DNA from: Sphingomonadaceae bacterium
GTDB taxonomy: Bacteria; Pseudomonadota; Alphaproteobacteria; Sphingomonadales; Sphingomonadaceae
Assembly: GCA_947473355.1 (NCBI GenBank)
Contig: CANJCQ010000035.1
Location: 1-40,862, forward strand
Direction: 5' to 3'
Length of the DNA: 40,862 bases
A program made the translations under genes and the position numbers. The number at the start of each line of letters is the position of its first letter. Position 1 is the first letter of the stretch. Below are positions 16,881 through 24,484 of the stretch, in pieces. Under the pieces are notes generated by a model, which was given only the letters and a program-made list of their open reading frames with translations, was not told the origin of the DNA and made no database searches.

Positions 16881-17597
16881 ATGGCGACCTTCGTATTGGT
16901 GCATGGCGGCGGCCATGGCGGCTGGTGTTATCAGCCGGTGGCGCGGCTGCTGCAGGCAAAGGGCCATCTGGTCCATGCGCCGTCGCTGCCGGGCATGGGC
17001 GAGCATACCCACATGATCCATCCCGGGATCGATCTCGATGCGCATATCGACGATCTCGTCGGGCTGCTGTTTTCTGAAGATTTGCGCGATGCGATCATTG
17101 TCGGCCATTCTTATGGCGGCATGGTCATCACCGGGGTTGCCGACCGCGCGACGCCCCGCGTCGGACACCGCGTCTATCTCGATGCGGCCTATCCCAGCGA
17201 CGGCGAATCGCTGCACGAACACGCCTTTGCCTCGATCGACCAGACCCGGCAGGGCATGTATCAGATCAACGCGACTGACGTGGTGATGAAGCCCGAGCCG
17301 TTCTATGCCGGCTTCTTCGGCATCCACGATCCGCAGCTTGCCGACTGGACCAACGCCCGGCTGACCCCGCAGCCGTGGAGGTGCTTCTCGCAAAAGCTCG
17401 TGCTGCGCAATGAGGCGGCGATGCGGGCGATCCCGGAAAGCCATTTGATCTGCACCTCAACCATGGCCACGCGCGACATGGCCAGGCTCACGGCCAATTC
17501 GGCAGGGCGGGTGTGGGACATCGATACCGGCCACGACCTTATGCTGACCGAGCCGCAATGGGTTGCTGACCGGTTGGAGGAGATTGCGGTCTTGTAG
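16881..17597 (+). CDS. Alpha/beta hydrolase (EstC / plant-type esterase-like)
   Basis: 238 aa. N-terminal FVLVHGGGHGGWCYQPV, nucleophile Ser77 in VGHSYGGMV, and catalytic His218 in TGHDLMLTEP. This is the layout of the small esterase/hydroxynitrile-lyase group (EstC, salicylate and methyl-ester esterases). No export signal. GGGAGAG lies upstream of the ATG. Substrate unknown; next to another esterase and a SnoaL-like protein, so it probably works on intermediates of the same route. Convergent with the SnoaL-like gene, 10 bp apart. Confidence 0.9.
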   Translation: MATFVLVHGGGHGGWCYQPVARLLQAKGHLVHAPSLPGMGEHTHMIHPGIDLDAHIDDLVGLLFSEDLRDAIIVGHSYGGMVITGVADRATPRVGHRVYLDAAYPSDGESLHEHAFASIDQTRQGMYQINATDVVMKPEPFYAGFFGIHDPQLADWTNARLTPQPWRCFSQKLVLRNEAAMRAIPESHLICTSTMATRDMARLTANSAGRVWDIDTGHDLMLTEPQWVADRLEEIAVL

Positions 17598-17607
17598 CGA
17601 TGGTGCA

Positions 17608-18018
17608 TCAATCCGGTTGCTCGAGCACGAGCGGCTGATAATTGCGGCGCGAGAACAACCATTCACCGTTCTCGCGCACCAGATAATCGTCATAGTGGCC
17701 GATCAGCTTGAACAGGTTGCCGTCCTTGAGCCGAATGATCTCGCGCGCCTGAGAACTGGCGCGCGCAATGTCGCCCTCGACCTGAATCCAGCCGATTTCG
17801 CTAAGGAAGCCAAGCTTTTCGAAGGCGATCCACAGCTGGTCCCACTGTTCGCGCAAGTCCGGCTTGCCCTTGCGGTTGAACATATGGCTATTCCATTCGC
17901 AATCTTCGGCGAAAGTCGCCAGCCAGGCCTCGGCATCCCCCCTGCAACTGGCATCGCCATAGAGCCCGAACAGTTCGCGGATCAGCAGACGGTCTTCCAT
18001 CGGCCCAGCATTGGTCAT
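17608..18018 (-). CDS. SnoaL-like / NTF2-fold protein
   Basis: 136 aa, alpha+beta cone fold of the nuclear transport factor 2 type. The N-terminal helix IRELFGLYGDASCRGDAEAW and LATFAEDCEW are followed by beta strands ending HYDDYLVRENGEWLFSRRNY. Family members include ketosteroid isomerase-like enzymes, dehydratases, and small subunits of hydroxylases. Good ribosome site TGAGGAA before the ATG. Divergent from an SDR gene across 91 bp holding copy 2 of the shared element. Confidence 0.85.
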   Translation of the reverse strand: MTNAGPMEDRLLIRELFGLYGDASCRGDAEAWLATFAEDCEWNSHMFNRKGKPDLREQWDQLWIAFEKLGFLSEIGWIQVEGDIARASSQAREIIRLKDGNLFKLIGHYDDYLVRENGEWLFSRRNYQPLVLEQPD

Positions 18019-18063
18019 CGCTCATTCCTCACCCTGATTTTTGAGCCGGTTTGCCTTTGCCGC

Positions 18064-18080
18064 CTGCGGCTGGCAAGTGG
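18064..18080 (+). promoter_or_regulatory. 17-base element shared by two divergent promoters, copy 2
   Basis: Identical to 16824-16840. It lies 30 bp before the SDR ATG at 18110 and 46 bp from the divergent SnoaL-like start. Being so close to the start codon, it may overlap the promoter itself. Confidence 0.4.
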
Positions 18081-18109
18081 TCATCGGAGCGGTATGGCGG
18101 AGAGGCGAG

Positions 18110-19015
18110 ATGGCGGGCGAGCTTTTTGACAAGAATATAATTGTCACTGGTGCCGGGCGCGGAATCGGGCGGGCGATTGCGCTTGCCTGCGCGACGGCGG
18201 GTGCTCGGGTCGTTGTCGCCGATTTTGGTGTCGCCTTCGATGGCTCAGCCCCGGATCCATCCATCGCAGTCGGCGTCGTGGACGAAATCGCGGCGCAGGG
18301 CGGCGAGGCGATTGGGTTGAGCGCAAACGTAGCGAGCAAGGCTGGTGCTGCGGCCATTGTCGGTGCGTGCCAATCAGCCTGGGGCCGTATCGACGGGCTG
18401 GCCTGCTGCGCCGGGATCGTAAGGCATCGCCCATTCCTCGAACTCACCGAGGCGGATTTCGACGCGGTCATTGCGGTGCATTTAAAGGGGCATTTCCTGA
18501 TGTATCATGGCGTGCTTTCGGCCATGGCAGCACAGGGCACCGGTGGATCTCTGATCGGGATCGGCTCGGGTTATGTGCTGGGCGATCCGGCGCGCGCGCC
18601 CTATCGCACTGCCAAGGCTGGGATCATTGCGCTTACCCAAAGCGTCGCGCTGGCCGGGTCAGAGTACGGTGTTCGCGCGAATGTGATTTCGCCGATCGCT
18701 GAAACGCGGCTGACCCAAGCGTCGCAATTGCCGATTGCTGCTCCGCCCGAAGACATTGCGCCGATGGCGGTCTATTTGCTCTCGGACCGCGCCGAGGCTA
18801 TCACCGGCGAGGTCTTCAGTGTCTTCGGCAAACGTATCGCCGTCTGGGGTGAGGCCCGGGAAACCGGCGAAGTCTCGCAAACTACTCGCTGGTCGCCGGG
18901 CGAAATCGACGCAGCCATGCCACGACTGATGGTTGGCAGACAGGCAAGTCACAACCCATCTCCGCCGTTGCCGGATTCGGCGAAACCTGGGGCCGAGCCT
19001 GTGTCACTGGGTTAG
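18110..19015 (+). CDS. SDR-family protein with altered catalytic Asn positions
   Basis: 301 aa. TGAGRGIG at 13-20 and VVVADFGVAFDG recall the (3R)-hydroxyacyl-CoA dehydrogenase part of peroxisomal MFE-2-type SDRs. Ser153, Tyr165 and Lys169 are in place (GIGSGYV, APYRTAKAG). Two usual asparagines are missing: the NNAG motif reads CCAG (99-102), and the tetrad Asn of NLKG is His124 (HLKG). The C-terminus has an extra tail of about 40 residues rich in Ser and Pro. Start at 18110 is chosen for GGAGAGGCGAG upstream and for beginning directly before the cofactor motif. Likely still binds NAD; activity may be changed. Confidence 0.87.
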   Translation: MAGELFDKNIIVTGAGRGIGRAIALACATAGARVVVADFGVAFDGSAPDPSIAVGVVDEIAAQGGEAIGLSANVASKAGAAAIVGACQSAWGRIDGLACCAGIVRHRPFLELTEADFDAVIAVHLKGHFLMYHGVLSAMAAQGTGGSLIGIGSGYVLGDPARAPYRTAKAGIIALTQSVALAGSEYGVRANVISPIAETRLTQASQLPIAAPPEDIAPMAVYLLSDRAEAITGEVFSVFGKRIAVWGEARETGEVSQTTRWSPGEIDAAMPRLMVGRQASHNPSPPLPDSAKPGAEPVSLG

Positions 19016-19115
19016 CCATGTCGGCATCGCCAAGCATGTCCATAGCAGCGGTCATCAGAACCGCCTTTAGAATGGGCTATTGGCAGTAAAGGGTCTGTGC
19101 CGCTAAACGGCTATC

Positions 19116-19289
19116 ATGCGTGAGCATTCCCAAAGATGTAGCCAATGTCGCTTCTGGCACCCGGTTTATGACGAAGACGGCAATGACCTCGGCCAATGCC
19201 GCCGATTCCCCCCGTCTTATGAGGGCTGGCCCATGACTGGCAGCGATGACTGGTGCGGCGAATGGTCGATGGGCCAGCGAGGGCATTAG
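19116..19289 (+). CDS. Small Cys/Trp-rich protein, probable zinc ribbon
   Basis: 57 aa from the only possible start, ATG 19116 (an in-frame stop lies at 19104). The pattern is CSQCRFWHPVYDEDGN, GQCRRFPPSYEGWP and SDDWCGEW: CxxC, then C, then C, with conserved-looking Trp residues and acidic spacing. I recognise this as a small family frequent in alphaproteobacteria, probably metal-binding, without known role. No strong ribosome site is seen. Stands alone between the SDR and the palindrome at 19311. Confidence 0.6.
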   Translation: MREHSQRCSQCRFWHPVYDEDGNDLGQCRRFPPSYEGWPMTGSDDWCGEWSMGQRGH

Positions 19290-19310
19290 GCATTATAGGC
19301 TTATCCGATT

Positions 19311-19333
19311 CCCCTCCCGCTTGCGGGAAAGGG
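19311..19333. repeat. Palindromic REP-like repeat, copy B (imperfect)
   Basis: CCCCTCCCGC-TT-GCGGGAAAGGG: the left arm is identical to copy A, while the right arm carries an insertion/substitution (AAA). Lies 7 bp beyond the dsbD-like stop codon, between convergent genes. Confidence 0.65.
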
Positions 19334-19339
19334 ATTACT

Positions 19340-21409
19340 CTATCGACCGGAATTTGTGGCCAGCCCCGTTAGCGTTCCTTCAGTCAACACCTGCGGCAAC
19401 TGCTGCGCTGCCCCGCCGCCCGCCGGATACCACAGATAGAGCGGCACCCCGGCCGCGCCTTGTGCGGTGAGAAACCGCGTGATCGCCGGATCGCGCCGGG
19501 TCCAGTCGCCGACCAACACCTGCACCCCGGCCTTGTCAAACGCCCGTTTTGTCGCCTCGCGCTCGATGGCTGCAGCTTCGTTGACCTTGCAGGTCAGGCA
19601 CCAGTCGGCAGTGAAATAGAGAAAGACCGGCTTGCCCGAGGCGCGGGCCTTGGCGAGTGCTTCCTCCGAGAAAGGCCGCGCGTTCAGAATGCCTTGCTCC
19701 GCCGCTGCTGGCTGGCTCAGGATATGCGGCGTCGCGGCAACGCCTGCGATCACCAGTCCCGCGATCTCGACAAAGACCAGCCAGCCCAAGGCCAGCCCGC
19801 GCCTCTGCTTCATCCCGATCAGCACCAGCAGCACTGCAATCGCAATGCCGATGGCCAGCCACACCCCGGCAAAGAAAGCCCCGCCCAGCCGCCAGCTCAG
19901 CCACAGCAGGGCGAGTGCCGTCAGCCCCATCGGCAGCGCCATCCAGCGGCGGAAGGTCACCATCCATGCACCGGGCTTCGGCATGCGGCGGCGTAGCGCG
20001 GGGATGAAGGCGATGGCGAGGAACGGCAAAGCAATGCCCAGCCCCAACATGGCAAAAAGCGCCATGCCCGCTGCCACCGGCAACAACAGTGCCGCGCCCA
20101 TTGCGGCGGCCATGAACGGTCCGGTGCAGGGCGTGGCCACGAAAGCCGCGAGCAGCCCGGTGGCAAAGGCGCCCTTGGCCGATCCCGTGCTGGCGAAGCC
20201 GGGCACGGCGAATTCGAAAGTCCCGAGGAAATTGGTGGTGAGCGCAACTGCCAGCAGCATCAGCGGCGCAACTACCAGCGGTTCCTGCAACTGGAAGGCC
20301 CAGCCGACCTGCTGTCCACCCGCGCGCAAGGCGAGCAGCAGCGCACCCAGCGCCATGCAGGCCACGACAACCCCGGCCGTGTAAGCCAGCCCCTCACGCC
20401 GCGCATCGGCTTCGCTTTCGCCAGCGCGGGCGAGGCTCAGCGCCTTGAGGCTGAGGATCGGGAAGACGCAGGGCATGACATTGAGCAGCAATCCGCCGAG
20501 TAGTGCGCCCAGCAGCAACAGAGGCAGGCTGGCCAGTGCAGGCGCCTTGCTGCCAGTCTCCAGCAGCTCTCCCCCCGCCGGCACAGCGCCCGGCGCGGCC
20601 ACGAACGACACGCCGTCACCCGCCTCGTTGAAGCGCAGGATGCCTTTGACACTGTCCGGAGCGATCGCGCCGAATTTCGCGCGCTGCAGCTCGATGATCA
20701 GCATGTCGCCCTTGCGGTGGAAGATCTGCGCGGCGGCATATTCGGTGACATGGTCCGTGCCGACAAACAGGTGCGGCTGCGCCAGCGCCTGGCTGGCGGG
20801 CAGCGGCACGGCCAGCCTTATAATGTCGCCCGCAATGGCAAAGTGCACTGGCGCGCCAAGCGGCGCGGGCAGGCGGTTGTTCCAGGTGTCGAAGCGGGGA
20901 TCGATTGGCAGCGGGCCTTCGCCCGGCTGGCGGGCATGGACCTTGATCGTGGTGCGCAGCTCGGCGCTCTCCGGCACGCAGATCTCGGCCGTGCAGGCCA
21001 GCCATTCGGCCTTGACCGCAACCGAAAGGTCCGCTCCCTCCCGCGCGTCTGCCGGGATCGTGAAAGTCTGGAGCACGGCGTAGTCTTGTTCGTAAACGTG
21101 GTTCATCAGCCCGGCGATCAGCAGCGTCTGCGGCACCGGATAGTGCGGCGGCTGGATGCGCGCGCCGGACGGCGCATTCCAGATCAGCGCCATGCCGACC
21201 CCGGCATCGCCCGGGTTGAGCCAATAGCCATGCCAGCCAGGCTTGGGCCGGAATGCGATCGCCAGCTGCACATCGGCACCGGGGGCAGCGGGTCCCGAGG
21301 CGACCAGTTCAGCGGCGAGATGCGTCGGCGCGGCGCTCGCCGGGGCGGCCAGCATAAACATGCAAGCCTGCCACAGCAGTGCAACAAGCAGGCTATAGGA
21401 CCGCATCAT
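19340..21409 (-). CDS. dsbD: DsbD-family thiol:disulfide interchange protein
   Basis: 689 aa. Signal peptide within the first 25 residues, then a periplasmic N-terminal domain of about 260 residues containing a Cys pair (LACTAEICVP). A membrane core of about eight helices carries the two key cysteines in NVMPCVFPIL and ATPCTGPF. A C-terminal thioredoxin-like domain has WCLTCK. This is the full set for passing electrons from cytoplasmic thioredoxin through the membrane to periplasmic targets. The N-terminal domain is of the type also seen in ScsB-like proteins, so copper-stress-related targets are possible. ATG at 21409 (or 21406, adjacent) has GGGAGC upstream; earlier ATG 21436 would spoil the signal peptide. 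Divergent from phoK. Confidence 0.92.
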   Translation of the reverse strand: MMRSYSLLVALLWQACMFMLAAPASAAPTHLAAELVASGPAAPGADVQLAIAFRPKPGWHGYWLNPGDAGVGMALIWNAPSGARIQPPHYPVPQTLLIAGLMNHVYEQDYAVLQTFTIPADAREGADLSVAVKAEWLACTAEICVPESAELRTTIKVHARQPGEGPLPIDPRFDTWNNRLPAPLGAPVHFAIAGDIIRLAVPLPASQALAQPHLFVGTDHVTEYAAAQIFHRKGDMLIIELQRAKFGAIAPDSVKGILRFNEAGDGVSFVAAPGAVPAGGELLETGSKAPALASLPLLLLGALLGGLLLNVMPCVFPILSLKALSLARAGESEADARREGLAYTAGVVVACMALGALLLALRAGGQQVGWAFQLQEPLVVAPLMLLAVALTTNFLGTFEFAVPGFASTGSAKGAFATGLLAAFVATPCTGPFMAAAMGAALLLPVAAGMALFAMLGLGIALPFLAIAFIPALRRRMPKPGAWMVTFRRWMALPMGLTALALLWLSWRLGGAFFAGVWLAIGIAIAVLLVLIGMKQRRGLALGWLVFVEIAGLVIAGVAATPHILSQPAAAEQGILNARPFSEEALAKARASGKPVFLYFTADWCLTCKVNEAAAIEREATKRAFDKAGVQVLVGDWTRRDPAITRFLTAQGAAGVPLYLWYPAGGGAAQQLPQVLTEGTLTGLATNSGR

Positions 21410-21513
21410 CGGAAAGCTCCCGGCTAGACCCGCCAAATTGCCAGAAAACCGAATTTGTTGGCAGCCAGCAATCTGGCTTTGACGCCAATGCCGGGATAGA
21501 TCAAGGAAGCACC

Positions 21514-23205
21514 ATGCGACAGACCCTGAACCGCTTCATCTTCCCGGCCGCGCTGGCTCTCGCTGCGCTGGTGCCTGGCACTCCCTTGCTGGCAAAGGAC
21601 GCCGCGCCTGCCCCGGCTGCCGCGCAGGCCCCCGCCGAGCCGCCGCGGCTGATCCTGGCGATTGCCGTCGACCAGTTTTCCGCCGATCTCTTCGCGCAAT
21701 ATCGCCAGCATTTCACTGGCGGGCTCGGCAAGCTCTTGACTGGCGCAGTGTTCCCCTTGGGCTATCAGTCGCATGCCGCGACCGAAACCTGCCCCGGACA
21801 TTCGACGCTGCTGACCGGCGTCCACCCCAGCCGCAGCGGGATCATTGCCAACAACTGGTTCCAGCCCGGCATCGCGCGGGCTGAAAAGCGCGTCTATTGC
21901 GCCGAAGACGAGACTGATCCGGCCTCCAGTTCGTCAAACCCGGTGGTCTCCGCCTCCCATCTCAAGGTGCCAACCCTGGGCGACCGGATGAAAGCGGCCA
22001 ATCCCGCCAGCCGCAATGTCGCGGTTTCGGCCAAGGACCGCGCCGTAGTGATGATGGGCGGCCACAAGATCGACGCGGCCTATTGGTGGAAGGGCGGCGC
22101 TTTCACCAGCTTTGCCGGGCTCCCGCTCGCCCCCTCGGCGCAAGCGGCGAACCGCACTGCGGCGGCTATCATCGCCAAAGGCGCGCCTGCCTTCGCGGTC
22201 CCCGCTTGGTGCCTGCCCACCCAGCGCGCCATGGCTGCCGGATCGGCCACAATCGGCGCAGGCCGCTTCGCGCTTGAAGCTGCCAAGCCCGATGGCTTCC
22301 GCGTCTCGCCGCGCATCGATGCCGCCACTGCCGATCTCGCGATCCGCCTGATCGACGAAATGCAGCTCGGCAAGGGCGCGGCCAGCGACGTGCTGTCGGT
22401 CAGCTTTTCCGCGACTGACTATGTAGGCCACGCCTATGGCAGCGAGGGACTGGAAATGTGTATCCAGATGGCTCAGCTCGACGCCAATATTGGCCGCCTG
22501 CTGGCGCGCCTCGACCAGCTGCGCATCGACTATGCGGTGGTGCTGTCGGCCGATCACGGCGGCTTCGATGCTCCCGAGCGGCTGGACCAACAGGCCTATC
22601 CGCGCGCGGTGCGGGTCGATCCGGCGCTGCTGCCAGGTGAGCTGGCCAGGGCGGTCACAGCCAAAACCGGTATCAAGCCCGCCAGTGGGCCATTGATCTA
22701 TGGCGATGGTGCTTTCGGCGACTATTACTTCTCGGCCAGCCTCAGCGCCGACGACAAGGCGCGGGCTTCTGCGGCGCTGGTGTCCTTGCTCAAGGCGCAT
22801 GGCCAGGTCGCCGCCGTGTTCACTTCGCAGGAACTGGCCGCAGCGCCGCTGCCTTCCGGCTCGCCGGCTGACTGGAGCCTCAAGGAGCGCGCCCGCGCTT
22901 CGTTCGATGCGCAGCGTTCGGGCGATCTGGTCATGCTGCTCGATCGCGCCGTGGTGCCGATTCCTTCGCCGGGTCCGGGCTATGTCGCCACCCACGGCAG
23001 CCCGTGGGACTATGATCGCCGCGTGCCGATGCTGTTCTGGCGGCGCGGCCTGCCGGGCTTTGAACAGCCCGCCCCGGTTGAAACCGTCGACATCGCGCCC
23101 ACGCTCGCCGCCCTGCTCAAGCTGAGCATCACGGACGGCGATTTCGACGGCCGCTGCCTCGATCTCGATGGCGGGCCGGGCAACACCTGCGCGAGTGGGA
23201 AATGA
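21514..23205 (+). CDS. phoK: Alkaline phosphatase, PhoK type
   Basis: 563 aa, close to PhoK of Sphingomonas (559 aa). Signal peptide 1-27. Metal ligand Asp in AIAVDQFSADL; nucleophile Thr92 in SHAATETCPGHSTLLTG, the same motif as in PhoK, which uses Thr instead of Ser. HLKVPTLGDRMKAANP, SATDYVGHAYG and LSADHGGFD provide further zinc ligands, and ATHGSPWDYDRRVP is the last. Secreted or periplasmic phosphomonoesterase for phosphate supply. ATG at 21514 has AAGGAAG upstream. Its stop overlaps the start of the UbiH-type gene (ATGA). No convincing pho box was identified upstream. Confidence 0.93.
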   Translation: MRQTLNRFIFPAALALAALVPGTPLLAKDAAPAPAAAQAPAEPPRLILAIAVDQFSADLFAQYRQHFTGGLGKLLTGAVFPLGYQSHAATETCPGHSTLLTGVHPSRSGIIANNWFQPGIARAEKRVYCAEDETDPASSSSNPVVSASHLKVPTLGDRMKAANPASRNVAVSAKDRAVVMMGGHKIDAAYWWKGGAFTSFAGLPLAPSAQAANRTAAAIIAKGAPAFAVPAWCLPTQRAMAAGSATIGAGRFALEAAKPDGFRVSPRIDAATADLAIRLIDEMQLGKGAASDVLSVSFSATDYVGHAYGSEGLEMCIQMAQLDANIGRLLARLDQLRIDYAVVLSADHGGFDAPERLDQQAYPRAVRVDPALLPGELARAVTAKTGIKPASGPLIYGDGAFGDYYFSASLSADDKARASAALVSLLKAHGQVAAVFTSQELAAAPLPSGSPADWSLKERARASFDAQRSGDLVMLLDRAVVPIPSPGPGYVATHGSPWDYDRRVPMLFWRRGLPGFEQPAPVETVDIAPTLAALLKLSITDGDFDGRCLDLDGGPGNTCASGK

Positions 23206-24422
23206 GCGCAGACGGGCCCCGCGATCTCGTAATCCTCGGCGGCGGGCTGGTCGGCATGACGCTGGCCCTCGCCGCCGCGCGCGCTGGGCTCACCAGCCAT
23301 GTCGTCGACCGCGCCGACCCGGCAGACCTCACTGCCGAGGGCGTCGATGGCCGGGCCTCGGCGATTTCGACGGCAAGCTGGAACCTCTTCACCAATATCG
23401 GCCTTGCCGATGAACTCGAACCGCTTGGCTGCCCGATCGATGCCATAGCCGTCACCGACGGCATGCGCCCCGGCCAGATCGATTTCCGCCCGGAGCCTGA
23501 TGAAGGCTCCTTGGGCCGGATGTTCGCCAACCGCGACTTGCGCCTCGCGCTGTTTGCAGCAGCAGCCAGGGAACCGGCGATTGACTGGCACAGCGGCGTC
23601 GAAGTGGTGGAGCGAACTCGCGGCGAGCACAGCGTTTCGGTCAGGCTTGGCGATGGCCGCGATCTGACCGGGGCGCTGATGGTGGCAGCCGAAGGCCGCA
23701 GCTCTCCGGCCCGCAATGAGGCAGGCATAACCGCCGCCCGCTGGGACTACCATCACCAGGCGATTGTCACGGCGCTTTTCCACGAAAAACCCCACGGCAA
23801 TGTCGCATGGGAAATCTTCTATCCCGCCGGCCCCTTTGCCTTGCTGCCGCTGGTGGACAGTGCCGATGGGCGCCACCGCAGCGCGCTGGTCTGGACCGTG
23901 GCGGCCAGCGATGCGGGCGCCATGCTGGCCTTGTCGGAGCGCGCATTTCTCGCCGAGGCGCAAAAGAAAATGGGCGGAATGTTCGGCGAACTTTCGCTGT
24001 CCGCGCCGCGCATGGCCTATCCGCTGACCTTCCACCATGCCGCCAGGATCACCGCTCAGCGGCTGGCCGTGGTCGGCGATGCCGCGCATGGCATCCATCC
24101 GATTGCCGGGCAGGGCCTCAATCTGGGGCTGCGTGATGCTGCTGCGCTGGTCGAAGTATTGGCCGAAGGCATGCGGTTGGGCCTAGAGCCGGGCGACGCG
24201 CAATTGCTGGCGCGCTATGAGCGCTGGCGCAGCGCCGATGCTTTCTCGGTTGCCGCCATGACCGACGGCATCAACCGGCTGTTCGGCATTCCCGGCCGCC
24301 TGCCTTCCGCTGTGCGACGGCTTGGCATGGGCGCAGTGCAGCGTTTGCCTGCGCTCAAACGCTTCTTCATGGACGAGGCGCGCGGGGTTTCTGGCACATT
24401 GCCTGCGCTGCTGCGTGGCTGA
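23202..24422 (+). CDS. UbiH/UbiF-type FAD-dependent hydroxylase (ubiquinone biosynthesis)
   Basis: 406 aa class A flavin monooxygenase. Rossmann motif LVILGGGLVGMTLALAAARAG at the start, an AEGRSSPAR motif in the middle, and the GD motif AVVGDAAHGIHPIAGQGLNLGLRDAAAL, the signature of the ubiquinone hydroxylase family. Expected to hydroxylate the aromatic ring of a ubiquinone precursor at the inner membrane. Which ring position (UbiH, UbiF, UbiI or the alphaproteobacterial UbiL) cannot be decided. Translationally coupled to phoK by a 4-nt overlap, an unexpected pairing. Confidence 0.9.
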   Translation: MSADGPRDLVILGGGLVGMTLALAAARAGLTSHVVDRADPADLTAEGVDGRASAISTASWNLFTNIGLADELEPLGCPIDAIAVTDGMRPGQIDFRPEPDEGSLGRMFANRDLRLALFAAAAREPAIDWHSGVEVVERTRGEHSVSVRLGDGRDLTGALMVAAEGRSSPARNEAGITAARWDYHHQAIVTALFHEKPHGNVAWEIFYPAGPFALLPLVDSADGRHRSALVWTVAASDAGAMLALSERAFLAEAQKKMGGMFGELSLSAPRMAYPLTFHHAARITAQRLAVVGDAAHGIHPIAGQGLNLGLRDAAALVEVLAEGMRLGLEPGDAQLLARYERWRSADAFSVAAMTDGINRLFGIPGRLPSAVRRLGMGAVQRLPALKRFFMDEARGVSGTLPALLRG

Positions 24423-24442
24423 ACTGCCCTAAACGCTATCCC

Positions 24443-24484
24443 CGTATCAAGCCCCCGGCAGGGCGTATCAAGCCCCCGGCGGGG
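24443..24484. repeat. Two-copy 21-bp tandem repeat at a gene end
   Basis: The unit CGTATCAAGCCCCCGGCRGGG occurs at 24443-24463 and 24464-24484, differing at one base. The second copy contains the stop codon and last codons of the mitofilin-like gene. Read on the minus strand, each copy gives a short GC hairpin (GCCCC-GCCG-GGGGC in one), so the pair may help end transcription between the convergent genes. Confidence 0.7.

Noticed and set aside
19077..19286. 69-aa minus-strand frame between the SDR and dsbD genes
   Set aside because: Antisense to the Cys/Trp-rich small gene, which has a far more protein-like pattern.
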